Assembly (NCBI GenBank): GCA_037042915.1
Contig: CM073195.1
Coordinates: 1,736,001 to 1,800,000 of the forward strand
DNA: 64,000 nt
Source of the DNA: Auricularia sp. M13
Lineage: Eukaryota; Basidiomycota; Agaricomycetes; Auriculariales; Auriculariaceae
Direction of reading: 5' to 3'
The notes beneath the pieces are model-generated. The model did not search any database, was not told the DNA's origin, and worked only from the letters and a program-made list of their open reading frames with translations. The translations under genes and the position numbers were made by a program. Positions 30,941 to 43,879 of this stretch are shown here, piece by piece (position 1 is the first letter of the stretch; each line of letters starts with the position of its first letter).

Positions 30941-32517
30941 TGAGCGTAGCAGTACTGGTTGAGGACGAGGTGGTTGTTGGTTGGGAAGTACACGAGGCGC
31001 GCGGCTCAACCCGGACCTTTTCCAGCATCTAAGCGATTCTCCCTTTTGTTTTGTTTTGCGCAGTACATCCATTGCATCCGTTCCGTCGCACCACAGTGCG
31101 GCACCATAATTCAGCTGCCCAGATGCTTTATCGGTCGATATTCTGGGCTCTGTAAATGACATTTAATTAGATCGCTCCGAAGAATTCATAAATGGTTCTA
31201 CCAGGTTTTTACTGTGCGCATTACTAGCTGAGGGCAGATAAAGCCATAATCGAACATCCCTCGCAGTCAGAGGACGGCGCTGCCCACCACGCTCGGAAAT
31301 TACACCTTTCAAGAGCAGAACTACATTGCGCACACAGTAACCTTACCACCACGTAACCCCAAGCCCCACTTCAAACCAGATATACCTTTGACCACTGCGA
31401 CGCAGTTGAGCATATACGCCTTGTATCCGCCACTCGGTATCGATTGCTTTTGCATGCTGTGATGCCCCATTATTGATTGAGAGTCTAGCAAAATCTCAGC
31501 GCTTCAGCAATGACTTAGTTTGCCAATATGAAGCTGGCAAGAACAACCTGCTGACGTAATATCTCAAGAGAACATGCAACCGGAATTACGTTACATATCC
31601 GAACTAGGAAAGCGAGCCGTCAGTGTCATGCATGTAGATGATGTCGCACCCAACGCATTTTGGTGTCACCTCTATGTATCTTCGATGAGCTATGCTAATT
31701 TTTTGGTGTCCCAGCACTCAGTGAACATAGCAGATTAGCAGTAGCGTAGCATGCTGACGTAAGTGTGTATCCTCGTTGGTGAGCAGATGAACTCACTCAG
31801 CTTTACCACTTGTGGCTTTATCCGGGAAGTATTATCTCCGAGCCAGACACGGACGAAGTATTCGCTTGACGAGGCTCGCTCGGAAAATAATATAAATAAA
31901 TCGCACCCAATGGTGCCCTCATCTCATAGCTCTCTCTCTCTCAGAAGCCTAGCACTGTCTCCTGTTCGCGACACTCGCGTCATCTTTGCAAAGTTCCCAC
32001 TGGGTTCGCTTGTCGTCGTTTCCTTCAGCTGGTCATTGATATAACTGCAAGATAGTCCGTAGACGGTATGAGAGGCAGATAGCAATGCGCGTTACCATGG
32101 AGCGCTGACAGTGCGTGCTTCAAGACCAGCCTGCGAATAGCACCGTGAGGAAGGTTTGTACTTCGCCGGCGCTCCTCACAATTCCGATCCTAAGTTTTAA
32201 AAAAAACACAACGAGAGCGGTGAGCCGCATGCCTTTAACGTGCTGGAAACCTTGAATGCAGTAGCACGTGCAATACAGACGAAATGCAAGGTCTCCACAC
32301 AGGCAATTATGTTCCACAAAACTCCCATTAATAGCTCCTTGTTCAGTAATTACATGAGCGACTTTGAGCGTCTGTAGCGTAGAGACGCGCGCAAGCCTAT
32401 GTAGATCCACCACTGCTGGTCGGAGCGCGCTGCTCCCATCCCAGAGGGAGAAATGACGATGCGATCGCGATCTACGCGACGCGCATTTTCGGATTAATGC
32501 TTCCTTGTCGTTCGCCC
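30941..32517. other. Intergenic
   Basis: No gene supported. A TATAAATAAA at 31891-31900 followed by a CT-rich tract looks promoter-like on the plus strand, but I could not identify a coding region downstream of it. Confidence 0.4.
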
Positions 32518-33393
32518 TTATGCGTAGAACCAGTACATGGCGGCGTACGGTACCGAGATGAGTGCGCTGCCCGGCGTGCACTGCGACGATGTCAGCAAAC
32601 TGTGACCAGGGAGGTCTAAAAAATGGGGCGTACGGATGCCGGAGGCTGGCCCGCCTTGGTGTCAACGCGGAAGACGTGCTTAGCGAGCGTGCCGTCGATC
32701 GTGTTGAGGGAGAGCCAGTCGACGTTGGCGGAGCCCGCAGGGCTGGCGGTGTTACCGGCCTTCGAAACCGTCGCGAAAGCCGTCGCGCTCTTCTGGCTGG
32801 CAGTGAAGTCGAACTTCGGCGAGATACCAGTGCCCGACGCAGCCGTAATGAAGTAGTGGTCACCGAGCTTGAGGGGCGAGGAGCCAATCTGCTTGGTAAT
32901 GGCCGAGATGGCGGAGGCGCGCGACGAGAGCGAGAAGGCCAGGCCCGGGAGCGTCTTGAACAACGGCGTGCTCGCTACGCACGAGACATCGTAAAGCTGG
33001 GCGACAGCGCCGGCAGTACTACACAAACGGGTCAGAATCGGTGCATGCGGTAAAAATTCGGCGTGCGCACGTATAGGTGCCAGCGTCAGTGCAGGTGTAG
33101 TTCTGCACGCCAACGCCGAGGCCCACAAACTTGGCACTGAGAGAAGCGTCAGCAAAGTCTAATGGAACAGAGAAACATGCGCACGTGGTGCTGTCAGTAG
33201 GCTGGACGACTTGAGTCTGCCCCGCGGGGAAGCTCGGGCCCAGCTTGCTGACGTCGCAGCCGGAGAACTTGGGGGCCAAAGAACCACGCGAAGGAACGCG
33301 AGCAGCAGTCTGGGCCTGAGCGACGGGAGCGGCCTGAACGCCAGAGAAGGCGGCAAGAGCGAAAACGACGGAGGAAGCGATGAAAGAGCGCAT
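32518..33393 (-). CDS. Secreted DUF3455 protein, copy 1
   Basis: The start is ATG 33393 with a clear signal peptide (MRSFIASSVVFALAAFSG). Introns follow TDSTT, TDAGTYT and GQPPAS (the last GTACGC...CAG, about 32630-32580). The end is CTPGSALISVPYAAMYWFYA, stop at 32518. The DUF3455 signature is present: AKFVGLGVGVQNYTC, AQLYDVSC, GDHYFITAASGTGISPKFDF, VDWLSLN and FRVDTKAGQPPAS. These are secreted fungal proteins of about 240 residues with unknown function, frequently abundant in culture secretomes. The copy is complete. Its neighbour at 34633-35592 is a tandem paralog in the same orientation. Confidence 0.9.
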
Positions 33394-34632
33394 GTTGACC
33401 GAACTGCCTGAGCTGGTGGGTGGATAGAGCGAGGAACTAGCCTGAGAGAATGTGGGGAAGAAAGGAGAGAGAAGGTTGGATGGCGGGCCATGCGATTTTA
33501 GTGGAAACCTTTATACCCACGCCCACGCCACGCGCGTCGGCTGATTACTTCGGGAGCATCATCCGCGGAGAGATCCATGTCAAACGCGATAGATCGGTGG
33601 ACCCTGCATGTGCCTGGCTTGTAACTACGCAACTGATCGCGCCTGAATCGCGCTACTTGCCTACCTAAGCGTGCCGCGGAATCGTGCGTTCAGAAAATAG
33701 GGATTGAGCCTGGCGTTGAAGTCTGTAGAGCGCGCAGGACGAAGAGAACGAGATGCGAGACTTCCTTTCGGCCTTTACGCGGGGCGCCGCAATGCATAGA
33801 TTGCATCTGCATGCATCTGCTTCCATGATGCAATCAGCGCCATAATCAGCACTCCGATTCGCCTGTGCATGCACGACAGCTCGACAGGACGGGATTGGCC
33901 CCCGTGCAAGGGGAGAATGCGATACTTTAGGTTCCACGGGCAGCCCAGGGAGAGCAAAAAGAACTAGAGACTGGCCTATGAGCCTCTTGTGGTAGTGATC
34001 AAGCTGACACGCGTTGACCCTAGCGTGCTGTGGATCCCAATTGATACGCGCAGCGAACCCTCGCAAGTTCCCGTTATCCGAGCCTAATTTTACCTTCCTT
34101 CCAGTCAGTCAAACGGCGCGACGTTCACCTGCAGTAGTAGTATACCGTCGTCTTCCGCACATAACCTCCTGCTCCAGGTCTTGATAAACCACAGGCATTG
34201 AACGGCCATGCATGGTGCGAGCTTACTATGTCGCCATTCTCAGAATCTCCCGAGTCCCGATAATCCGCAGCCAACGTTCTGACCTGGTTCTGACAGGTCA
34301 TGTCAGACATCGGATGATGACCCTGGCGTCTGCGAACGGCCCTTGTGATTTCAAATTTCGGTGGATCAGTTCATTTTGCATTCGTGGGTCTCTCACGCTC
34401 ACATTTCCCCGGAGAGGATCGCATACAAGGAATCGAGTCAGCACATAGCACGCGTAGGTGCCATACTTAGCTCAGTATGCGGCCATTCTAAACTTTCTGC
34501 CATTGCTCTCAGCATCTCTAACCGAAATTTCAGTCATATTAACGTGCATGACATGCAGTAATCTATCGATGAGGAAGGCACGGCCAATCTATCGAACTCT
34601 TCCAGTGCGACAATGTCCCCAAAGGTGTTGCG
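33394..34632. other. Spacer between the DUF3455 pair
   Basis: No coding region supported. It presumably holds the promoter of the downstream copy at 33393 and the 3' region of the other gene. Confidence 0.5.
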
Positions 34633-35592
34633 CTCAGGCATAGAACCCTTCAACATAGACACACGGCGTGAGCAGGAGAATGGGTAAGCAAAAGAGGTGC
34701 GAGGAGCTCACAGTACTGCGCCGCATAGGGGACCGAGGAGAATTGACCAGGAGTGCACTGATAGCGTGCAGCGTCAGCACATTCGATCCACAGTTCCCAT
34801 GCATTGACTCACCGACGCAGCGGGCTGCCCGCCCTTGGTGCGCACGCGGAACACGTCCTTGGCGAGCGCGCCCTGGACGTTGCTGAGCTGGAGCCAGTCG
34901 ACGTCCGCCGCGCCCGTCGGCGCGGGCATGCCGCCCGCGCGCGCGGCGAGGACGAACGCGCTGCTGCTGCGCAGCGCCTTGGTGAAGTCGAACTTGGGCG
35001 AGATGCCGCTGCCCGAGGGCGCCGTGACGAAGTAGTGCTCGCCGAGCTTCACGCACGCCGCGCCGAGCACCTTGTCCAGCACGTGCTCCGCGGACGGGCC
35101 CGCTTCGGCGAGTGCGTATGCGATCTCCTGGATGTGCGGGAAGAGCGGCGAGGGCGCGAGGCAGGAGATGTCGTACAGATTCGCGACGGCGCCCGCCTGA
35201 TGCGGCCATCACTGTCAACGTCGCCGCATCCCAACAGTCTTGCGAGAACGACTCACCGATCTGTCATGCCAGGCAGAATGTCGCTGTCAGACTCGATCGG
35301 GAACGTAAAACTCAGACTCACGCGAAGACGCCGGTCGCGCCGCAGGTGTAGTTTTGGACGCCGAGGCCGACCGCGACGTACTTCAGCCTGAAAGGTTCGC
35401 GTCACTGGCTGCACATCCGACCAGACAAGGAACGAACTTGGCGTCAGACGGAGCTGGGGCTACGAGCGCGGTGGTGCCCTCGGGAAGCGGGAGGGTAAGG
35501 CTTGACACATCGCAGTGCGCGAGCTTCGGGCCGCGGGTGGCAGCGGCGAGTGCTGCGGCCGCAGCGTAAAGAACGACGGAGACGACACGCAT
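34633..35592 (-). CDS. Secreted DUF3455 protein, copy 2
   Basis: The start is ATG 35592 with a signal peptide (MRVVSVVLYAAAAALAAAT). Exons continue through YVAVGLGVQNYTCGATGVFA, VANLYDISCLAPSPLF, EHYFVTAPSGSGISPKFDF, VDWLQLSNVQG and FRVRTKGGQPAAS. A short last exon restores QYWFYA after an intron (GTGAGC...GAAG), stop at 34633. It has the same domain as its neighbour but is diverged, GC-richer, and has an extra intron just before the last four residues. It appears functional. Confidence 0.88.
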
Positions 35593-37425
35593 GGCGAGTG
35601 AGTAAGTATGTAGTGGGTGCTGCGAAGGAAAGAGCGAGGGAACGTCGAGGCGCGTAGCGAGATGAAAAGTGCGCGCGTCGTCCGGTTTTATACTGCTTGT
35701 GGCGTTTATAATTAACCTTCGCTGCTGCAAGATCTTAGCAACGCTGTATGGGTGGAGTTGGCCATCTCGCCAGGCACGCGCGCGCATCTGCCGCTGTGGA
35801 GTGCGCTGTTTGAGCTACGTCCGACTGTCGGACGCGGGCGCGGTGAAGAAGGCACGCTTGTAGCATCATGCATCATGTTTGCCTAAGTTCAATGATCGGG
35901 CATGTCCTTCGAACTCGAGTCTATGACTCTGAGCGTACAGTATGCCGACCTCGATGAGACTAAGCTGAAAGCATGTCCTATTAGGTCAAAGTCGGACGCT
36001 CGTTTTCCCACAATGCGCTGATGAGTAGGTGAGTACGTCCATTGAATTTCGGACGCTGATAAATATTCCGAGCACTCGCATCAGGCGGCGGAAGAGTCAG
36101 ACAGGAATAGGCGTCGAACGCCGTAGCCTTAGGTGCAACTGTCAGAGTCAGACTGGGACGGCGAGCGCTGGCGATGGTGCGGCGCGGGCTCAGACCACGG
36201 CCGACTTCTGTGCACCGCACCGCATGCGCTTGCAGACTGAGAGAGAGTGCATGCGCGGATTTAGGCAGGCACTGAGTGGGGCACTGCGTTGACGCATACT
36301 CGCATGCATAAGTTCCACTGAGTCGGTTCCGCACAGGAACTCCAAGCATCGCGCCCTTTGCCCCGTCAAAGATGGCTCGACGAACTGCTTTTTAGATTAG
36401 ATTGAGACCAGGAATGCAGAAACACGGCACACTACTTGGTGCGGGCGCTGATGCAGCTAAGGGTATTATATGGATCCGCGTTGACATTGACAATGAATGC
36501 ACGTATCGCCGAAGTGTCCTCAGGCTGGGGGAGGGCGTCGCGGCGAAGGGATGCCAGGCGAATCGCTGTCAATGGCAGAGCAGCCCGAGTGTGCCAAAAG
36601 CTTGGGCGTTGGTGGCGAACGCACTGAATGCGACGGTCCTCGTGCGCCGCCAAATCGTCGCTCGTAGTACGGTCGTCGGTCCCACCCCCTGGCCTCAGTG
36701 CGATCAACTGTAACAAGTTCGGCGCGCTGCACCGCTACATACAGCTGACGCCATCTGTGTTGTGTAGAAGAAAGGGACAGTCTTTCGACATCACCGGCGG
36801 AGTGGTAGAGTAGTACTTTGGCAGGCGACAGCTCCTGTTCGCCATCCGAGTGGTCCAACGGCTGTTAATTATTGAAAGTCGTATGCCGCTTGGTGTACTG
36901 CCAGTCAGGTATGTGCCGGACGAGAGGGGCCACCTTCAAAAGCAAGGGCAAAGTGCAAGGCACCGTATCACCCAGATGATAGTAGAGCGCTTTCTGAGAT
37001 TCGATAAAAACGGGCTACAGTAAATCCCCGAGTTGCGGAGACCGTTTGAGGCGCTCGCGCGGCAGATCAGCCCGTAGTTGGCACAGGGGTTCCAAGATGA
37101 CCAGGGGCTGACAGAGAACTCGACGGGCTGAAGAATCAACGTTGGCGAGAAACGAAACGGTTTCGACCGAAAACCAAAGTCAAAGTGGCCGGCTCCAGCG
37201 TCCAATCAGGGCAGGGCAGATGAGGGAACGAGCACATGGTAGAATAACCAGGATATCCAGTAATGTATAGAGCTCGACGAACGTTGGCAAGAGCAAGAGA
37301 AACGGGTTCGACCGAAAAACCAATCGGCCGAGGCGCAAAGCATGCACGGGCGCCTAAAAGTCGTGGTTGACTCCGGCCACATTCTGAATCTCTGACTCGA
37401 CACACCGTCCTCACCGCCCTGCACG
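35593..37425. other. Intergenic
   Basis: No supported gene. Frames on both strands lack motifs and splice agreement. It contains the divergent upstream regions of DUF3455 copy 2 and of the DAHP synthase gene. Confidence 0.5.
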
Positions 37426-40073
37426 ATGTCCGGGATCACGTTCAAAAGCGCGACGAACGAGCTGTGGAACCGGCGCATCAAGAACATCCGCCCGCTCATC
37501 CCGCCCCAGATCCTGCACGAAGACTACCCTCTGTACGCCGCCTGCCAGCGCATACAATCTTGCTAGGCAACGCTGACGGCGACAGCAGCACCCTTATTGC
37601 CGCCAACACCGTATTACAAGGCCGTCGCGCTGCAGAGGCCATTATTCGTGGCCACGATGACCGGCTGGTTGTCATCGTTGGGTGCGTTCTTGCCGCTTCG
37701 TCCAAGATTTGGATACTTAGCTGATTATTATTTAATCGGTGATTTACAGCCCGTGCTCTGTACATAACGTCGACGCGGCGATAGAATACGCGCACAAGCT
37801 CAAGGCGTACGCGGACACCGCCAAAGACGACCTGCACATCATCATGCGTGTCTACTTTGAAAAGTACGCTTTGACGCTGCTCATCGCGCATTCATTATGC
37901 TTACGCTTGCTGCAGGCCGCGGACAACGGTCGGCTGGAAGGGCCTGATCAACGGTACGATCTCGATAATCCCAGTAATCATGTTTTATGCTCATCCGGAC
38001 ATTCTACGCACTGGCAGATCCTGAGATGAACGGCAGGTCCGCCTATATTGTCGCTCGCGCGCATAGCATAGTGCTGAAATATTGCACCAGCTTCCAGATC
38101 AACAAGGGCCTGCGGATGGCGCGCAAGCTGCTGCTGGACATCGCGAACCTCGGCCTGCCTGCTGGCTGCGAATTCTTGGGTATGTATACATGCTTTCTGT
38201 CAACGTGGATGGGCTGACGATTTAATTGCGCAGACACGATCTCGCCGCAGTACACGGCCGACCTGGTGTCGTGGGGCGCCATTGGCGCGCGCACGACCGA
38301 GTCGCAGGTGCACCGCGAGCTCACGAGCGGGTTGTCCATGCCCACGGGCTTCAAGAACTCTACCGACGGCTCGTGCGTGTCTTCGTGTGCTTTGTGCATT
38401 GGAAGCGACGCTGACGCCTTATCCTTCTTGCTCCCTTGCACTTGGCTCTTCTCGCTCAACCGCTTGCCCGCTCAACCGCTTCCTTGCTCTTCCTGGCTTG
38501 CTCTTCCTCGCTCGCTCAACCGCCACCTCGCTCGCCCAACCGCTTCTCTCCCCGCTCACACCTCCTCGCTCGCCCGCCCCCGCTCGCCCGCCCGCAGGAT
38601 AAGCGTCGCGGTGGACGCATGCCGCGCGGCGCGCGAGGGGCACGTCTTCCTCTCCGTCGGCCAGGAGGGCCTCTCGTCCATCGTCGAGACGGAGGGCAAC
38701 CCGGACGTGCACATCATCCTGCGCGGCGGCTCGGCCGGGCCCAACTACGCCGCGGAGCACGTGCGCGAGTGCGCCGCGCGGCTCGGGAAGGCCGGGTTGG
38801 CGCAGAAGATTATGGTGGGTCGTCGTTTGCTTTCATTCTCGAGCCCTTGCTTCTTCCTCCTTTCTTGGTCGCAACCCCAACAGCGCACGTCTTCTGAGAC
38901 CGCCGCGTTGAGAGCGTGCTGCGACACCGGCCTTTCGTTTCGTTACTTCCATTCGTCGCATCTGCATTGAAGCGCACCTTCTGAGTGCGTCGCGCAGTAT
39001 CTGCGAGTCCTTCCCCTCGCACATTTTCCATTCATCCCTCCTCTTGCTATCCCTCGCACTCCACGAACGCACCCCGGCATCCTGTCAGTGACACACCCCG
39101 TCCACCCGTCGCCGACACTTCCGTCGCTAAGCACCCCGTCCTTCTATCACCGCCGCACCCCATCCTCGCGCCGCCGAAGCACCCGGCATCCGCTCCAATT
39201 TCTTGCCTTCCATCCTGCCCTCCATCCCTTCCCGCCTTCCCATGCGCTATTGCCTTCCGCCTTCCGCCTTCCCATCCTGCCCTCGCATCCGCCCCCACCC
39301 TGTCTTCGCGCCATACATGCTGGCTTGCCTCTTCGCGCCCATATATGCCGACTTCCTTCATCCTCACGTCCATACATCATATACCGCCACACCCCACCCC
39401 AGCCAAACCCATTCTCCGCATCCATACATCATATACTAACGCACTCCCCGCCTCTCGCAGATCGACTGCTCGCACGGCAACTCGCAAAAGCAGCACGCGC
39501 GGCAGGTGGCCGTGGCGGAGGACATCGCCGCGCAGCTCGAGGGTGGCGACACCGGCGCGCACATCATGGGCGTCATGCTCGAGAGCAACCTGCTCGAGGG
39601 CCGGCAGGACATCCCGCCCGCCGGCCCCGCCGGGCTCAAGTATGGGCAGAGCGTTACGGATGGTGCGTTCGTTTGGCTTTGTTCTTCCTTCCTTCCCCGC
39701 TCCCCATCCCCGGTTTATGCGGCAGTCAGACGCGTGCGTCCTTCCCCGCGTCTGCTCCATGCGCCAGACGCGCCACTCCCATTTCCCCGCGTCAGACGCG
39801 TCCTACTCTCCCCCTCGTCAGCCGCGTCGTTCCCTCCCCCGCGTCAGACGCATCCTTCTTTCCTCGTATGAAAAAACCCCCGCCCCTATTTCCTCGTGCG
39901 AGGCTCCTTGTCCTTCATTCGCATCGCCCTTCGTGCTCACCGCCGCTGACACTCTCGCCATGCTCACAGCATGCATCTCGTGGGAGACGACAGTGCCCGT
40001 GCTCGACCGCCTGCGCAAGGGCGTCCAGGGCCGTAGAGAGGCCGTCCGGCGCGCCGCGCTCAACGGCGCGTAA
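37426..40073 (+). CDS. ARO3/ARO4-like: 3-deoxy-7-phosphoheptulonate (DAHP) synthase, type I
   Basis: Ten exons: 37426-37532, 37586-37681, 37750-37863, 37916-37953, 38018-38036, 38091-38179, 38234-38372, 38598-38814, 39461-39662 and 39970-40073. Phases agree throughout, giving 374 residues. The enzyme condenses phosphoenolpyruvate with erythrose 4-phosphate, the first step to aromatic amino acids. Motifs: RRIKNIRPLIPP, VIVGPCSVH (metal-binding Cys), YFEKPRTTVGWKGL (PEP/E4P site), GARTTESQVHRELTSG, VDCSHGNSQKQ read here as IDCSHGNSQK (metal His), VMLESNL, and the Asp of SVTDACISWE. All active-site residues are present. Introns 7-9 are unusually long (225, 646 and 307 nt) and C/T-rich, while exon 5 is only 19 nt. 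Feedback specificity (Phe or Tyr type) cannot be told by eye. Confidence 0.93.
38373..39969. repeat. C/T-rich simple-sequence introns of the DAHP synthase gene
   Basis: Intron 7 (38373-38597) carries repeated CTCGCTCAACCG-like and CTCGCCCGCC-like units. Intron 8 (38815-39460) is long runs of CATCC/CCTTCC. Intron 9 (39663-39969) repeats CGCGTCAGACGC. Frames running through these introns on both strands are artefacts of low-complexity sequence. Confidence 0.75.
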
Positions 40074-40743
40074 CGGTATGCGTCGCGCTGCACGGCGTAA
40101 TGGTCAGCGCCGTGCTGAATGGCGCGTGACTGTAAGCGCCGCGCTCAATGGCGTGTGAGGATAGATGTCAATCCCCGTGTATCTCCCGTAGATATTCCTG
40201 CCCAAGATGCATTGGGATCGCAAAAATATGCCGGCAGGCATTGTTTCTTGTTTATTCTCGCTTTTTATTCCCACTGGCTGCTTAACGATGCGAATTGGGT
40301 TTGGAAGGGTGTCATGACCGTGTAGGGAGTGATGTCAGCCGTCCCGGTGAGGCGGGGCAGTCAGAACGAGTGGAAACTGTCACGTCCGGGCTTTCGACGC
40401 TCGAGCAGCCATGACGGTGGTGGGTGACGGTCCAGACAGTTTCGTCGACAGCTTGGACTGATTCACGGGTCGTTCGGTGCCCCATCCAGGCCGCTGCAGC
40501 ATCTCAAGCAAGGATTCTTTCTGAGTGTCAGCAGCCTCTCAATTATATAGCCAGCTTCTTAGTAGCTACTTCCACATGAGAACATTGTTGCACTTGAATC
40601 AGCGTGGCTCAGCCGTATTTGGCAGGAATGGATGCACCATCTGGTCGCTGGTCGCTGCAGCAGCTTGATGTAACTTAACGTCGAACTACACAATGCACAT
40701 TCGTTTCTGGAAAATTCGATTATCGATACAGCCTGCAACGCCC
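40074..40743. other. Intergenic between convergent genes
   Basis: It lies between two 3' ends. The first bases after the stop contain a short degenerate repeat of GGCG(T/C)AA(T)GG-type units (40075-40150). No gene seen. Confidence 0.5.
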
Positions 40744-42390
40744 CTATTCGTCTGCGAGAACGACCACAGCCTTCCCAAAGTTCCTGCCCTGCTGCACGTC
40801 GAGGATAAGCTGCGGCGCCTCGTCGAGCGACCGCACGACCGTCTCGTTGTACTTGATCTCGCCGCGCGCAACCTTCCCCGGCACGACGTCGTAGAATTCC
40901 TTGCCGTACTGCTCCTCGTGGTCCGTGACGAGGAAGCCGTGCATCTTAATGCGCAGTGCGAGGAATTGGTCCAGATTCTGCCGGTGGTGAATGAAAGTTT
41001 AGTTAGATGATGTCCGTGGATGGGACGGATGTGGACTAACGTAGACGGGGTCGGGTTTGTTGTTGTAGGACGACACGTGACCAACGATCTGGAAAAATTT
41101 CAGGTCATGCACACAGATGCACAGAGCGCGCTGCTGCTGTACACACCAAGATCCGACCATGGAGCTTCATGCGCGGCAGCACGGCGTCCAGGGTCTTTCC
41201 GCCAACATGGTCCCAATAGCTGTTGAGTCGGCAGGTCAGAAATTTGAGCGGATATCTGAAGAAAGAGCGCAGATAACATACATGTCGATGGGCGCGTTCT
41301 CCTTGAGAATCTGTTCGAGGTTATCCGTTTTGTAGTTGAAGACGACGTCGGCGCCAAGGCTGCGCAGGAACTCGAGCTTCGCCTCTTGCCCGGCGGACGC
41401 AATGACCTTCAAGCCCGCCTCTTTGGCGAGCTGGACTACCGTTCTGCGCCAGGTGTCAGTACACATCGATGGTGAAATTTGACGTGATAACTGACGCTCC
41501 GACTGGACCAGCAGCAGTCGAGATGTAGATCGTCTCGCCCTGCCAGTGGAGGGATCACGTTTAACTCGTCAAACGCGGTCATTCTTTTTTGGCGATGGAA
41601 TATAGTTATGCTGTACCTTCTTCGGCGCGAGCTCCTTCCAGCCATAGTACGCCGTTTGACCTGCGCGACGATTAGCATTCCTACATATGGGCACATATAA
41701 GACAGGGGCAACGACTAACCTGGCATGCCAGCCACGCCGACGTAGGCGGACCACGGTACGCCGGTGCCCTCTGGGAGCACGCGGAACTTCTTGACGTCTT
41801 TGACGATCTGGTACTGCGTGAAATCTGTTGTGCAGACCGTAAGGTTAACGGTCAGTATTTCACACCTGCAACACGATCATCATCATATACTCTCGCGCAC
41901 CGAAGAATCCATATAAGTGCTGTCCAGGTTTGATGTTGGGGTCCTCGCTCCGCACGACGCGCGCGACGGCGAAGTTGTGAATCCTACAGTAGATAAGTTA
42001 AGCTCGGGTGTCTGTCTGCGTTGCGGAAACGAGAAGGCGCGCACGGTTCATGGAGAGGGAAGGCCGGCTGATTAGAAATGAGATCGTCAGCTGCAGTGAA
42101 AGCGACCGGCAGGGCAGATCTGGCCGCATACGAAGTAGGACGGGATGTGCGGCTCGCGCATCCTGCCGCGCAAGTACGGGTCGACGCTGATGCATAAGAT
42201 CTTGACGAGCACGCCGCCGTCGAGGGGCGCAGTGTCAAGGTCGAGAGTCTGCGACTTGTCGACGACGAGGGTTTCGCCCGGGATAGGATACCCTGCATGC
42301 AATCAGCTCCGAAGACGACGACTATAACGTGGATGTCGTACCTTCGGGGATGGAGTTGAAGACGATGCGAGTGTTCTGGATGGGAGCCAT
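40744..42390 (-). CDS. MDR-family NAD(P)H oxidoreductase, copy 2
   Basis: From ATG 42390 (MAPIQNTRIVFNSIPE, donor GTACGA) to the stop at 40744. Exon order parallels copy 1: GYPIPGETLVVDKSQTLDLD, ISVDPYLRGRMREPHIPSY, NFAVARVVRSEDPNIKPGQH, GQTAYYGWKELAPKK, STAAGPVGA-type nucleotide site, GLKVIASAGQEAKLEF, LGADVVFNYKTDN, and a C-terminus PQLILDVQQGRNFGKAVV. Introns sit at the same places, including the one between the KK and the GET segment. The paralog looks intact and is probably an enone or alkenal reductase using NADPH. It is the first gene of duplication block B. Confidence 0.87.
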
Positions 42391-43879
42391 GCTTGACCTC
42401 GTTGCGTTGTGGATGCAGTGGTCTGCGAGGTCCCGTATTTATAGGCGCATAGACGTCAACGTCCCAAAGCGTCATGTACGGGTGCAGTCGCGAGCATTGG
42501 CAAAACCTGGATCTTCGAAGCGCGGAGCATGCGCTCGCCGGCCACCATTGGTGGACTGGTGCGTCTGCTCAAGACCCGACCGCGCCCGGTATGCAGTTGG
42601 TCAGCAGCTCGTAAGCATCCTCCTGCTTTGGGCCATGATTCGCCACTCGAAACTGCAAGAAGGGGCGGGTTAGAAAGCATTGCATAAGACGACAAACAGA
42701 GCCAGCTACATACCTTCTTGGGCCGCTGGCAGCAAATGGTCGGGCATGCGCACTGGAAATTTGTTTTTGCAGCGGGTACTTCGCAGCGTCCCGCAAAGCA
42801 GAGGGGGCCAACTAACAGCGCATGCGTTGGACATCCCCCGTAGATCTCGGCCAGGCACTGGCGCTAGAGTATCCTCGGATGCCCGAGCCCGCAGAGCGTG
42901 ACGGACAGGTCTTGTTCAGCGCCAGAAATTTCGCGAGAGCGCGCAAGCTCTTCCAGTCACGCAGCTCGTGCCCTTCGAGCACCAGCGCACACGTGACAGA
43001 TACACGATGCACTGACTGGGCGAAGCACCGCGTTTCGAGTGTCCGCGCAGTTGCGAACACCTCAACCACGTTGGCGGCGCGCAGGATACTCTGTGCTCGA
43101 CAGGCGACACCACGCCGACGCCGAAGGGAAGTTTCGGCGGTCCATTACTGCCAGAACATGGTCTTGCAAAAGTGGCGGCGACGCAGCGTCGCACGCGACC
43201 ACTCCCTGCGGGAGCATGGCGGTCTAGCCGGCTGGTGGCCACGAGCGTGATCATCGACACGAGGTAGGGCGGGTTGGATATGTCGGATAAGGTCTTGAGT
43301 GAGGGCGTTGCTAATATACATCGCGCTCATGCTGATGGCCTCGACGATGAAATCTGAGCGGAGAGAGACCGCGGCACCATGACACCGTCCGACGAGGACA
43401 TTATCCCGCGCGTCAATGAGGATCGAGTGGTGCGAACAGCTTGGCGCACAGGAAAGAATACGTGGGAGAAATTCGGTGATAGCGTAGCGCAGCCTTCAGT
43501 CACATCAGTGCGCGAGAAAATTGGTCCATTAAGCAAGTTGCATGGAGCGGGAGGCAAACGCGCGGACTAGTCGCAATAAAATGTTGCACAATTGCGCGTA
43601 ACTGCCCCTTAGGCTTTCTCCACAGCTCCGAAGATTTCGCATAAAGGGTCGAAAAGCAAGAAGTGCAGGCACGCGAGCTGGGAGACCAAATTGGCCGGGT
43701 ATAGAGCTTGCACCAATATCGTTCGGTCGGTAAGGATACCATGTCGTTCCCAGGTCTTGCACAAGCGCACAAAGGTCAAAAAGGGGTACTTGTGGATTCA
43801 ATTTATCAGCACAGTAAAATATGATCAATGGCCTTTAGGTGCGCACCAAAACGAAATGTCTAGATGTGAAGTTAGATTC
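42391..43879. other. Spacer inside block B
   Basis: No gene supported. Minus-strand frames at 42569-43330 have some coding-like pieces (MSAMYISNALTQDLIRHIQP) in the position equivalent to the possible decayed gene of block A, but no exon chain could be made. Confidence 0.35.

Noticed and set aside
38266-40158. Large plus-strand frames of 234-362 codons overlapping the DAHP synthase gene
   Set aside because: They are shadows and read-through of C/T-rich introns; the spliced gene explains the region exactly.
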